Part shown: in pieces, positions 7,073 through 13,988 of the stretch | Position numbering within the stretch: position 1 is the first letter of the stretch | How the letters are laid out: every line of letters starts with the position of its first letter | DNA from: Clostridia bacterium | GTDB lineage: Bacteria; Bacillota; Clostridia; Oscillospirales; Acutalibacteraceae | Length of the DNA stretch: 35,410 nucleotides | NCBI GenBank assembly: GCA_017397845.1 | Contig: JAFQHU010000014.1 | Coordinates: 1 to 35,410, forward strand | Reading direction: 5' to 3' | Notes under the pieces: generated by a model | The model's input: the letters and a program-made list of their open reading frames with translations, nothing else | What the model was told of the DNA's origin: nothing | Database searches by the model: none | Translations under genes and position numbers: made by a program

Positions 7073-7200
7073 GCAGGAGTATACGAAGGAGGGAATAATC
7101 TTGCTTCGGATGGGGCTCCCTATTTGTGATTTTTCACTAAGCTTCTGTCTGCGCGCCAACGGAAACAGAAGCCGCCCCGTATGTCTGTATTTGTTTTATT
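7073..7200 (+). ncRNA. Candidate structured RNA with a three-way junction
   Basis: An outer stem pairs 7110-7116 (ATGGGGC) with 7174-7180 (GCCCCGT). Inside it are a short hairpin GTGA-TTTT-TCAC (7126-7137) and a perfect 8-bp hairpin GCTTCTGT/ACAGAAGC (7141-7148 with 7165-7172) with a 16-nt loop. A further small pairing, CGAAG (7084-7088) with CTTCG (7104-7108), lies just upstream, and a T-rich stretch follows from 7181. A TATAAT lies at 7061. I do not recognise a named RNA family. It could be an independent small RNA or the leader of the secreted protein gene that starts at 7277. The same DNA holds a short frame with a strong ribosome binding site, listed separately. Confidence 0.4.
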
Positions 7201-7273
7201 ATATCATATCATTGATTTTTCAATCAAGGGTATGCTGTGATGAAAGAGTAAAAAAATTGTTAAAGGAGAAATG
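7101..7273 (+). CDS. Possible 56-residue ORF overlapping the structured RNA
   Basis: AAGGAGGG (7087-7094) stands six bases before a TTG at 7101, which opens a 56-codon frame ending at TGA 7271-7273, just before the next gene. The product begins MLRMGLPICDFSLSFCLRAN and has a hydrophobic stretch (VCLYLFYYIISLIF). The frame covers the hairpins, so either the RNA structure or the peptide may be what is conserved. No function is recognised, and it may be fortuitous. Confidence 0.25.
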
Positions 7274-7276
7274 ATT

Positions 7277-9019
7277 ATGAAGAAAAACAAACTTTTAAAG
7301 CTGACGGGCATTGTTTTGTGCCTCATTATGCTGTGCGGTGTACTGGTTATGACCGCATCGGCAGAAGATGACAACGTGATAACAACGGTGCATATTTACG
7401 GCATCGACGGGCCTGTTCCAGGAAAAGCCCCCGATTTTTCCGGCACAACAGGAAGTTCTGCTTACTGCATAATCCAAGATGAGCACGGTGTTTATTGGTC
7501 CAGTAATGATAATTCGGTTAAGTGGAACTGCGATAGCTACGGCACATTTGTAAAGGGCACTTATTATAAGGTGAAGGTTTACATTGAGCCTGAAGCCGGC
7601 TACGAATTCCCGACCAATGCTGCTGACATAACTGCTTATTTCGGCGGCGGAAAAGAAAAAGCCTGGGTGTACAAGGACAGTAACGGTTATTACGTTCAGC
7701 AGTCCTTTGACAAGTGCGGCGAAATACTTACCGTTGCTATTTCGACTGCAGTGCCTGAGGTCGGCGCAAAGCCTGAATTTAAATCAGTATGGGAAGGGAG
7801 ATATTACAGCTACGGCAGCATAAGTCCCGAAAAAGAAGGCGTGAAATGGTATGACGAAACAGAAAAGAAATATCTTGTTTCCGGAACAACCGAATGCTAT
7901 TTCAAAGCCCACCATACATACACAGTGAGCTACAGCATTTATGCTGTTGACCCCTGCGAATTCGGTAATGCATCAGCTTTCATTAACGGTAAAAGAGCGC
8001 AGCTTGACCAGTTTAACCCTATTGTTGTTGACGTAAAATACACCTTCGAAACGGGCTGCGATCCCGAGTTTGTGGAAGGACAGTTCCCAACCTGCGGTGG
8101 CACAGGTCATGTCGGATACTATGCCTGCTCTTGCGGAAATTGGTATTGGGATGCTTCTGCAACAGAACCTATTACCGACAAAGAAGAGGTTGTTATACCT
8201 CCCACAGGTGCACACAGTCCCTCCGTTGTCGGCGCGAAGGCATCCACCTGCACCGTAAAGGGTTATACAGGCGACAAGGTATGCTTAGTATGTAAAACCA
8301 CTATAGAAAAAGGTAAAGAAATTGCTCTTAAAGCCCATACTACCGTAAAGGATGCTGCAGTTCCTGCTACATATAAATCAAAGGGTAAAACTGAAGGTGC
8401 ACACTGCTCGGTATGTAAAGCAGTTATTTCGAAGCAGACGGAAACTCCGAAGCTTACTCTAGGCAAAACTAAAGGTCTCAAAGTAAAGAGCGTAAAGCTT
8501 GCCTCGGGTACAAAGACAACCCTGACTCTCGCCTGGAATAAGGTTGACGGCGCTGAAAAGTATGAAGTATATCAGCAGAATGGTAAGAAGTGGACTAAGG
8601 TAGGCGCTACCTCAAAGACAACTCTTACGGTAAAGAAGCTAAAGGCAAATAAATCCTATAAGTTCAGAGTAAGAGCTGTTCTCAGCGGTGAAAAACCAGG
8701 TGCATACGGCACTCTTACAGCAAAGACAGTACCTCTTAAGACTACTCTTACACTTAAGGCAGGCAAAAAGCAGCTTACGGCCTCCTGGAAGGAAATTGCC
8801 AATATCACAGGCTATGAGGTAGCATATTCCACCTCAAAGAAATTTACTAAGAAAACCACCAAAACTGTCACTGTTAAAAAGGCAAAGACAAAGAAAGCAA
8901 CAATCAAAAAGCTTTCAAAGGGTAAAAAGTACTATGTAAAGGTCAGAGCCTATAAGACAGTAGGTAAAACCAAGATATATTCTGCATGGAGCAGTGTAAA
9001 GAATGTAAAGGTTAAATAA
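7277..9019 (+). CDS. Secreted surface protein with cysteine motifs and two FN3-like domains
   Basis: The 580-residue product begins with a signal peptide (KLTGIVLCLIMLCGVLVMTASA, cleavage near residue 29). An N-terminal region of unknown fold follows, then a cysteine-rich middle (about 270-385) with repeated motifs such as TCTVKGYTGDKVCLVC and HCSVCKAVI, a pattern common in secreted proteins of gut Ruminococcaceae. Two fibronectin type III-like domains end the protein (about 395-488 and 490-580; AGAEKYEVYQQNG-like and ITGYEVAYSTSKKF). The C-terminus is rich in Lys and Thr. No LPXTG, SLH or dockerin is visible. The ATG at 7277 is preferred over 7271 because GGAG (7265-7268) then lies eight bases away. 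It may bind cell wall or extracellular glycans; this is inferred only from architecture. Confidence 0.85.
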   Translation: MKKNKLLKLTGIVLCLIMLCGVLVMTASAEDDNVITTVHIYGIDGPVPGKAPDFSGTTGSSAYCIIQDEHGVYWSSNDNSVKWNCDSYGTFVKGTYYKVKVYIEPEAGYEFPTNAADITAYFGGGKEKAWVYKDSNGYYVQQSFDKCGEILTVAISTAVPEVGAKPEFKSVWEGRYYSYGSISPEKEGVKWYDETEKKYLVSGTTECYFKAHHTYTVSYSIYAVDPCEFGNASAFINGKRAQLDQFNPIVVDVKYTFETGCDPEFVEGQFPTCGGTGHVGYYACSCGNWYWDASATEPITDKEEVVIPPTGAHSPSVVGAKASTCTVKGYTGDKVCLVCKTTIEKGKEIALKAHTTVKDAAVPATYKSKGKTEGAHCSVCKAVISKQTETPKLTLGKTKGLKVKSVKLASGTKTTLTLAWNKVDGAEKYEVYQQNGKKWTKVGATSKTTLTVKKLKANKSYKFRVRAVLSGEKPGAYGTLTAKTVPLKTTLTLKAGKKQLTASWKEIANITGYEVAYSTSKKFTKKTTKTVTVKKAKTKKATIKKLSKGKKYYVKVRAYKTVGKTKIYSAWSSVKNVKVK

Positions 9020-9036
9020 AATCGGAATGTTTGAAT

Positions 9037-9084
9037 AAAAGTGAGGAGGCTGTCATATCACACCGTGACAGCCTCCTCACTTTT
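9037..9084. terminator. Bidirectional terminator between the FN3 protein gene and murD
   Basis: A 19-bp perfect stem pairs 9037-9055 with 9066-9084 around a 10-nt loop, with A-run and T-run flanks, so it can end transcripts from both convergent genes. The murD stop codon lies inside its T-rich flank. Confidence 0.9.
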
Positions 9085-10426
9085 ATATTTTATTTACTTC
9101 GTCCTTAAACATATCGCCTCGTTGCTGATAGTTTTTAAACATGCCCCATGAAGCACAGGCGGGGGAGAGAAGACAGCAGTCACCATCTTTTGCCTCCTTC
9201 GACGCCACAGAGACGGCTTCGGGAAGGCTTTCCGCAAAAACATAATCCGTAAAGCCGATTTTTTCACATGCGGCGGCTATGTTTTCTTTGGTCTGACCGA
9301 TGAGAATAAGCTTTCTTACCTTTCCCGGAAAGTGGCTTACCCATTCGTCATAGTCACTTTTTTTGTCGTAACCGCCGGCAATAAGAACGGTTTTTGAGGG
9401 CATGGCGTCAATTGCCTTTATCGCCGCATCTGTGTTTGTACCCTTTGAGTCGTTATAGTACTTAACGCCGTTTTTTTCTGCTACGAACTCTATACGGTGT
9501 TCAACGGCACGGAAGGCCTTTATGGCTTTTTTTATTGTTTCTTCGGGCACGCCGAATGCCTCGGTCATAAGAACGGCAGCCATAATGTTTTCGAAATTAT
9601 GTACGCCTACGAGATTGGTGTCATTTTGTGTAAGGTAGGGATTGACGGTGCCGTTTACTGCTTTGTAAACTGTCCCGTCTTTATAGAAAAGGCCGTCTTT
9701 GAGTTCTTCCTTAGCTGAGAAATAAAGCGGCTTACAGGTGGTGCTTTTGCCGAATTCACGCAGCACGGGGTCGTCATAGTTCAGAACACAGAAATCATCT
9801 GCTGTCTGATTTTTGGTTATGGATTTTTTTAGGCTTATGTAATTCTCCATTGTGCCGTGTCTGTCGAGATGGTCGGGAGTAATGTTGAGTATTGCAGATA
9901 CCTTCGGCTTAAAGGTAACCATGGTTTCCAGCTGGAAGGAGCTTATTTCAGCCACAGTGGCACCGCCCTCCACAGAGGAAAGAGCAAGTCCTGTATAAGG
10001 AATTTCGATATTGCCCACCAAAAGAGTGTTTTCGTTGTGAGCCTTTATGATTTCATAAACGAGAGAGGTGGTGGTGGTTTTGCCGTTTGTACCCGTAATA
10101 GCCACTATATCGCCTTTGTCATAGAGATAAGCGAGCTCTATTTCACTCCACAGCGGAATACCTTTTTCTCTTGCCATAGTGAGTATGGGGGAGTTGTAGG
10201 GGACACCGGGACTTACGGCACATACATCTATACCCTCGAAGTCCTTTTCCGTGATTTGATCCAAAATAAATGTGATGCCGCTCTTTCCGATTTTTTCTTC
10301 GGTTGCTTTTTTGTCAAGATTTGAGTTTCCGTCGTATATTACAAAGTCATCACCGGTTTCTTTGAGCATTTTTGCACAGCAGATACCGCTTCTGCCTGCA
10401 CCGACTATAAGAAATTTTCTGTTCAT
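9083..10426 (-). CDS. murD: UDP-N-acetylmuramoyl-L-alanine--D-glutamate ligase MurD
   Basis: MurD adds D-glutamate to UDP-MurNAc-L-Ala in cytoplasmic peptidoglycan precursor synthesis. The 447-residue product has the N-terminal Rossmann-like domain (LIVGAGRSGICCAKML), the ATP loop GTNGKTTTT at about 112-120, NITPDHLDRHGTM in the central domain, and NDSKGTNTDAAIKAI in the C-terminal domain, all diagnostic for Mur ligases of the MurD type. The ATG at 10426 is chosen: the GTG at 10435 overlaps the ribosome binding site AAAGGTG and the stop of the preceding gene. Only five bases separate it from the GH43 stop, so the genes are probably cotranscribed. No other division and cell wall cluster gene is adjacent. 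Confidence 0.95.
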   Translation of the reverse strand: MNRKFLIVGAGRSGICCAKMLKETGDDFVIYDGNSNLDKKATEEKIGKSGITFILDQITEKDFEGIDVCAVSPGVPYNSPILTMAREKGIPLWSEIELAYLYDKGDIVAITGTNGKTTTTSLVYEIIKAHNENTLLVGNIEIPYTGLALSSVEGGATVAEISSFQLETMVTFKPKVSAILNITPDHLDRHGTMENYISLKKSITKNQTADDFCVLNYDDPVLREFGKSTTCKPLYFSAKEELKDGLFYKDGTVYKAVNGTVNPYLTQNDTNLVGVHNFENIMAAVLMTEAFGVPEETIKKAIKAFRAVEHRIEFVAEKNGVKYYNDSKGTNTDAAIKAIDAMPSKTVLIAGGYDKKSDYDEWVSHFPGKVRKLILIGQTKENIAAACEKIGFTDYVFAESLPEAVSVASKEAKDGDCCLLSPACASWGMFKNYQQRGDMFKDEVNKI

Positions 10427-10431
10427 TCTTT

Positions 10432-11406
10432 TCACCTTTCTATAATTGGTAAATTGTTTTCGTCGAAAGTGACGAAACGTATGCGTGCATGTCTGCAGGG
10501 GTCATAAAGCGATTCGTCGCACCAGGTGCCGCATTTTTTGTGTAAATGTGCTTCGGGTCTTGCGTGGTAAACGAGCAAAAGTCTGCCCATTTCGTCATAA
10601 ACGAAGCTGTTATGACCGGGACCGGATTCACCCTGTAAATCTTTGGTGGACAAAACAGGAGAGGGGCATTTCATCCAATTTTCTTTTATCATAGGGTCAC
10701 CGTCAGCATCCATATAAACCATTCCCATACAGTATTCGCTGCCCGTACCCGAAGCAGAAAAGAAAACGATGAGCTTATCGTCACTTTTGAGCACGGAAGC
10801 ACCCTCGTTTACACGGAATCGTACCTTTTCCCAATCGTATTCGGGCTTTGTAAGCAGCATAGATTTGGTAATAAGCTTTTGCGGATTTTCGGGATTGATC
10901 TCTGCCATAAAGAGAGAGGAATCGGGACGGCTTTCCGCCCATATAAGGTAGTGTTTCCCTTTATGCTCGAAGTAGGTCATATCCAACGAAAATGAGGTGA
11001 AGGCTTCTTCGTCACCGTCGCTTGCTTGCATTTTACCCATTTCGGTCCAATTGTCATTAAACGGATCATCACCGTCGCATTTAAGGAGATAGGGTCTGAT
11101 ATGCCAAACATCCTCACTGTTTCCGGCAGCAAAGAAAATGTACCATTTACTGCCTATTTTATGAATTTCCGGTGCCCATATGTGTTTGGCCATGATGCCT
11201 TTTTCGTGGGCTTTCCATATTGTTTTTTCCTGAGCTTCGGCGAGGCCTGCCACAGTGACGCTTTTTCTTAATATAATGCGGTCATAGCCGTGGTCCGCAT
11301 CGTAAAAGGCGGGATAAGAGGCTGTGAAATAATAACAGCCGTCACCCTCTGTAATGTAGGGATCGGCACGTTCGGCTATAAAAGGATTAGGGTATTCGTT
11401 AGTCAT
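10432..11406 (-). CDS. Glycoside hydrolase family 43 protein (arabinofuranosidase/xylosidase type)
   Basis: The 324-residue protein is a single GH43 five-bladed propeller, predicted to release arabinose or xylose from plant glycan oligosaccharides. The expected catalytic acids are visible: the general base Asp15 in ERADPYI, the pKa-modulating Asp142 in FSLDMTYF, and the general acid Glu201 in RVNEGASV. HIWAPEIHKI and GPGHNSFVYDEMGR are also typical. No signal peptide is present, so it should act in the cytoplasm on imported oligosaccharides. The sequence resembles small GH43 enzymes acting on arabino-oligosaccharides, but the substrate cannot be fixed by eye. AAGGAGAG precedes the ATG. The start overlaps the stop of the upstream membrane protein gene by four bases, and murD follows after five bases. 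Confidence 0.9.
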   Translation of the reverse strand: MTNEYPNPFIAERADPYITEGDGCYYFTASYPAFYDADHGYDRIILRKSVTVAGLAEAQEKTIWKAHEKGIMAKHIWAPEIHKIGSKWYIFFAAGNSEDVWHIRPYLLKCDGDDPFNDNWTEMGKMQASDGDEEAFTSFSLDMTYFEHKGKHYLIWAESRPDSSLFMAEINPENPQKLITKSMLLTKPEYDWEKVRFRVNEGASVLKSDDKLIVFFSASGTGSEYCMGMVYMDADGDPMIKENWMKCPSPVLSTKDLQGESGPGHNSFVYDEMGRLLLVYHARPEAHLHKKCGTWCDESLYDPCRHARIRFVTFDENNLPIIER

Positions 11407-11813
11407 ATCGTCTCTCCTTGGTGTTTTTTCGTAAAGATATTTAAAGCTGTGAGAGCTGAAAGAAGCAAAGTGATAATTACTGCGGTAGGAGTAAAGTAGT
11501 CAGTGCCGAGCATAAGAGGCAAAAGTGAAGTGACAATCGCCGTCGCTGAAAGAGTGATGGAGGCGTTTAGAAGCCATTTTTTATTACTGAAAAGATTTAT
11601 GAGTGTAAGCACGGTGAGAACAACTGCCAGCACAGCTGTGAGAAAAGGCCCGAAGTTGGCATAGCCGTAGGGAAGAAGGCTGAAATAGGAATAGGTTTTT
11701 CTGACGGTTTCACCGCCATCCCCGGCGAAGGTCAGCACAGCGCCGACGGGAAGCATTTCGAGAAAAATCAGAATAACACAGCCGATTAAAGAGCCGAATT
11801 TATACTTTTTCAT
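11403..11813 (-). CDS. Small membrane protein of unknown function, four TM segments
   Basis: A 136-residue protein with four hydrophobic segments, at about 8-30, 55-75, 82-104 and 108-126. The first loop (AGDGGETVRKTYSYFSLLPYG) probably lies outside. AAAGGAAG precedes the ATG at 11813. The gene overlaps the GH43 start by four bases (ATGA), so translation is likely coupled. It opens the operon that continues to murD. I do not recognise the family, and no enzymatic motif is visible. Confidence 0.75.
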   Translation of the reverse strand: MKKYKFGSLIGCVILIFLEMLPVGAVLTFAGDGGETVRKTYSYFSLLPYGYANFGPFLTAVLAVVLTVLTLINLFSNKKWLLNASITLSATAIVTSLLPLMLGTDYFTPTAVIITLLLSALTALNIFTKKHQGETI

Positions 11814-11836
11814 ATGAATCTTCCTTTCATTTTTTT

Positions 11837-11865
11837 AGTATAACACAAATGCAGAAATAACACAA
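11837..11865 (-). promoter_or_regulatory. Promoter of the membrane protein-GH43-murD operon
   Basis: On the minus strand TTGTGT (11860-11865) and TATACT (11837-11842) are 17 bp apart, about 24 bp before the first ATG of the operon. Confidence 0.55.
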
Positions 11866-11876
11866 CGGTAAAACTG

Positions 11877-11905
11877 TTTACAATGAAAAAAAGTTGTGAT
11901 AGAAT
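11877..11905 (+). promoter_or_regulatory. Promoter of the TIGR04076-like/ArsC-family pair
   Basis: TTTACA (11877-11882) and TAGAAT (11900-11905) are 17 bp apart, just before the ribosome binding site of the gene at 11927. It is divergent from the promoter of the murD operon. Confidence 0.6.
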
Positions 11906-11926
11906 GAGCATAAGGGAAGTGAGCAA

Positions 11927-12229
11927 ATGAAAAAAATTAAAATTACTGTAATGCGTAAAGCACGCTATGATGATCTGATAGAAAAATATGAAAATCCTAT
12001 TGAGCATGCCTGTGATATTGAGGAAGGACAGGTCTTTATCTGTGACGGTTGGCAGAAGCCTGTGGGTTTTTGCGACAGTGCATGGGACACCCTTTCTCCT
12101 TTTGTGATGGCTCTTGCTCACGGCGGAGAGGATTTTTATGATGGCTGGATGAAAAATAAAAAATCCGCCATGCTTTCCTGTAATGACGGCTTCCGCCCCG
12201 TAAGCTTTTATCTTGAAGTAATAGAATAA
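11927..12229 (+). CDS. TIGR04076-like small protein
   Basis: A 100-residue cytoplasmic protein with the pattern of the TIGR04076 family of unknown function: KITVMRKARYDDLIEKY at the start, EGQVFICDGWQKPVGFCDSAWDTL in two parts across the middle, and CNDGFRPVSFYLE at the end. Four cysteines (in HACDI, FICDG, GFCDS and LSCND) might bind a metal, which is inference. The start ATG has GGGAAGTGAG upstream. It is cotranscribed with the following ArsC/Spx-family gene, only 12 bp away. Confidence 0.7.
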   Translation: MKKIKITVMRKARYDDLIEKYENPIEHACDIEEGQVFICDGWQKPVGFCDSAWDTLSPFVMALAHGGEDFYDGWMKNKKSAMLSCNDGFRPVSFYLEVIE

Positions 12230-12241
12230 AGGAGAATTATT

Positions 12242-12598
12242 ATGCTGAAATTTATCTGTTATCCGAAGTGTACAACCTGTCAGAAAGCGAAAAAGTGGCT
12301 CGATGAAAAGGGGATAGATTATGAAATGAGAGACATCAAAACCGAAAATCCCACCTTCGAAGAGCTTGAAAAATGGCATGCTTTAAGCAATATGCCTCTC
12401 AAAAAGTTTTTTAATACAAGCGGTCTTTTATATAAGTCCATGAATTTAAAAGATAAGCTTCCGACCATGAGTGAAAAAGAGATGCTTTCTCTTTTGGAAA
12501 CTGACGGCATGCTCGTAAAAAGACCTCTGCTTGTCGGCGAAACTTTCGTTCTGACGGGATTCCGTGAAAAGGAATGGGAAGAGAAAATCGACTTATAA
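12242..12598 (+). CDS. ArsC/Spx-family thioredoxin-fold protein
   Basis: A 118-residue protein of the ArsC/Spx/YffB superfamily. The redox motif CTTC (Cys10, Cys13) sits after the first strand (FICYPKCTTCQKAKKWL), and the conserved LVKRPLLV lies near residues 89-97. In this superfamily some members reduce arsenate with glutathione or thioredoxin, and Spx binds RNA polymerase. No ars genes are nearby, so arsenate reduction is not supported and a general thiol-redox role is as likely. AAAGGAG stands just before the ATG. A strong terminator follows. Confidence 0.85.
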   Translation: MLKFICYPKCTTCQKAKKWLDEKGIDYEMRDIKTENPTFEELEKWHALSNMPLKKFFNTSGLLYKSMNLKDKLPTMSEKEMLSLLETDGMLVKRPLLVGETFVLTGFREKEWEEKIDL

Positions 12599-12613
12599 AT
12601 TTATATTACCTTT

Positions 12614-12660
12614 AAAAAAATACAGGCACTCCCGATTTTTTCGGAACGCCTGTATTTTTT
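12614..12660. terminator. Terminator after the ArsC-family gene
   Basis: AATACAGGC pairs with GCCTGTATT, with an inner CCGA/TCGG pairing, flanked by an A-run before and a T-run after. It can serve both the plus-strand gene and the convergent gene at 12665. Confidence 0.85.
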
Positions 12661-12664
12661 GTTA

Positions 12665-13570
12665 TTATAATAATCTGCCGATGTGTGTACCGAGATCATG
12701 AATGCTTTCACGAAGGGACATTTGAAGATTAAAATTATCCACGGATCGCATAAAAGAAGCATGTTGGAGATTCATATGATTAATTTCTCGCTCTCTGTCC
12801 AAATCTTTTTGCAGCTTTTCGATTACAGCTTCGAGCCTTTTGATTTCGTTTTCGCTTTTTTCTCTCTGCAACTGTTCTTCGTAAAGGTTGTAAGCACCGT
12901 CTCTTCCTTCAAGAACGTTACATCTGCCGGTAGAAATGAAATCATAGAAAGCACCGATTGCGTTTATGTTGCGGTATTTGGGGTGTATGGCGATTTCGTT
13001 ATATAAATCATTAAGCTTTGCTTCTGCGTTGCGTCTTGTTTCCTTTAATTCATTGATAGTTTTGAGGTTTGATTGGTATTCCTCATACTCTTTATTGAAT
13101 TGATAGTCATATTCCTTTAATTTCTGATTGTATTCATTATCAATTTTTTCTTTAGCTTTTTGGTCTTCTGTTTGGCAACGCAGTCTTTCTGCATCTACAT
13201 CTTTTTGATATTGTGCAAGTGCCTTGGAGTATCTTTGATTTTCGTTATATATAGGATAAATGGCGTAAACCGCCAAAAGCAACAGACCGATAACGGGAAT
13301 GTATAAAACAGCAGGATCAGGATCGTCGGCATAAAAACCGATTAAAAACACTCCAAGTATAATTTTTATAAATAAGCTTTTTAAATCAACAGACTTTTTA
13401 ATAGGTTCATTGATCCTTTTCATCTGCGCACGCGGATATTCAGGCTTTTTGGGCGGTGTTGCTTTTACGGGCGGGTTGAGTGTCTTTTGTCTTAAAGCTT
13501 CGTAGTTATCAATAAAGAGTTCAATTTCCAAAATACTTTTCAGAAGCTCTGCAAGATTTTCTTTAGTCAT
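12665..13570 (-). CDS. Coiled-coil protein with two TM segments, unknown function
   Basis: The 301-residue product has a charged, proline-rich N-terminal part (PVKATPPKKPEYPRAQMKR). Two adjacent hydrophobic segments follow at about 67-83 and 88-107, then a long coiled coil (about 113-185) and a second helical region (about 230-265), ending in a short amphipathic tail. Both termini are predicted cytoplasmic. No enzymatic motif is visible and the family is not recognised. AAGGAAGTG precedes the ATG. It is a single-gene transcript between two terminators, with its own strong promoter. Confidence 0.75.
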   Translation of the reverse strand: MTKENLAELLKSILEIELFIDNYEALRQKTLNPPVKATPPKKPEYPRAQMKRINEPIKKSVDLKSLFIKIILGVFLIGFYADDPDPAVLYIPVIGLLLLAVYAIYPIYNENQRYSKALAQYQKDVDAERLRCQTEDQKAKEKIDNEYNQKLKEYDYQFNKEYEEYQSNLKTINELKETRRNAEAKLNDLYNEIAIHPKYRNINAIGAFYDFISTGRCNVLEGRDGAYNLYEEQLQREKSENEIKRLEAVIEKLQKDLDREREINHMNLQHASFMRSVDNFNLQMSLRESIHDLGTHIGRLL

Positions 13571-13621
13571 ATTTTCACTTCCTTTTTTTAAAACAGATTA
13601 CGGGAATATCTGTCAAAAAAT

Positions 13622-13650
13622 ATTTTATCACTGACAGAAATAATTGTCAA
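13622..13650 (-). promoter_or_regulatory. Consensus promoter of the coiled-coil membrane protein gene
   Basis: On the minus strand TTGACA (13645-13650) and TAAAAT (13622-13627) are 17 bp apart. An inverted pair CTGTCA (13610-13615) and TGACAG (13632-13637) flanks the -10 box and could be an operator. Confidence 0.7.
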
Positions 13651-13733
13651 TTTTTAAAATTGTGTTTATGTGCGGCTGTTTGTTGAAATTTGGGATAACA
13701 TTAAGTTTTTTGGAGGGCATATAAAAGTAAGAA

Positions 13734-13760
13734 TAAAAAAACCACAGCTTTTGCTGTGGT
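13734..13760 (-). terminator. Terminator of the 5S rRNA gene
   Basis: ACCACAGC (13741-13748) and GCTGTGGT (13753-13760) form a perfect 8-bp stem with a 4-nt loop. On the minus strand it is followed by a T-run (13735-13740). It lies eight bases past the 3' end of the 5S gene. Confidence 0.85.
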
Positions 13761-13768
13761 TAAGTTGT

Positions 13769-13884
<116 letters not shown>

Positions 13885-13928
13885 TAACGTGCGCTTTTGC
13901 ATACGCATTCGTTCAATCAACGTATGCT

Positions 13929-13957
13929 ATTATACACAAGCGCATAGGGTTTGTCAA
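13929..13957 (-). promoter_or_regulatory. Perfect consensus promoter of the 5S rRNA gene
   Basis: On the minus strand TTGACA (13952-13957) and TATAAT (13929-13934) are separated by exactly 17 bp. The 5S 5' end lies 45 bp downstream of the -10 box, implying a short leader that is processed off. Confidence 0.85.
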
Positions 13958-13988
13958 TAGCTTTTTTGAAATTTTTAAAAAATTTTTT

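Noticed and set aside
6941..7159. Minus-strand 72-codon frame upstream of the LuxR-type gene
   Set aside because: It overlaps the structured RNA locus and its tail runs over the LuxR ribosome binding site. It has no convincing ribosome binding site of its own, and its sequence is better explained as the complement of the hairpins.
10427..10435. GTG at 10435 as the start of murD
   Set aside because: This GTG is part of the AAAGGTG ribosome binding site and overlaps the GH43 stop; the ATG at 10426 is correctly spaced and gives the normal MurD N-terminus.
11810..12379. Minus-strand frame of 189 codons across the TIGR04076-like and ArsC-family genes
   Set aside because: It covers two recognisable plus-strand genes with good ribosome binding sites and the divergent promoter region; the product looks like random hydrophobic sequence.
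12242..12598. Arsenic resistance gene arsC
   Set aside because: The protein is in the ArsC/Spx superfamily, but no arsR, arsB or acr3 gene is nearby and the neighbour is a TIGR04076-like gene, so only the superfamily is called.
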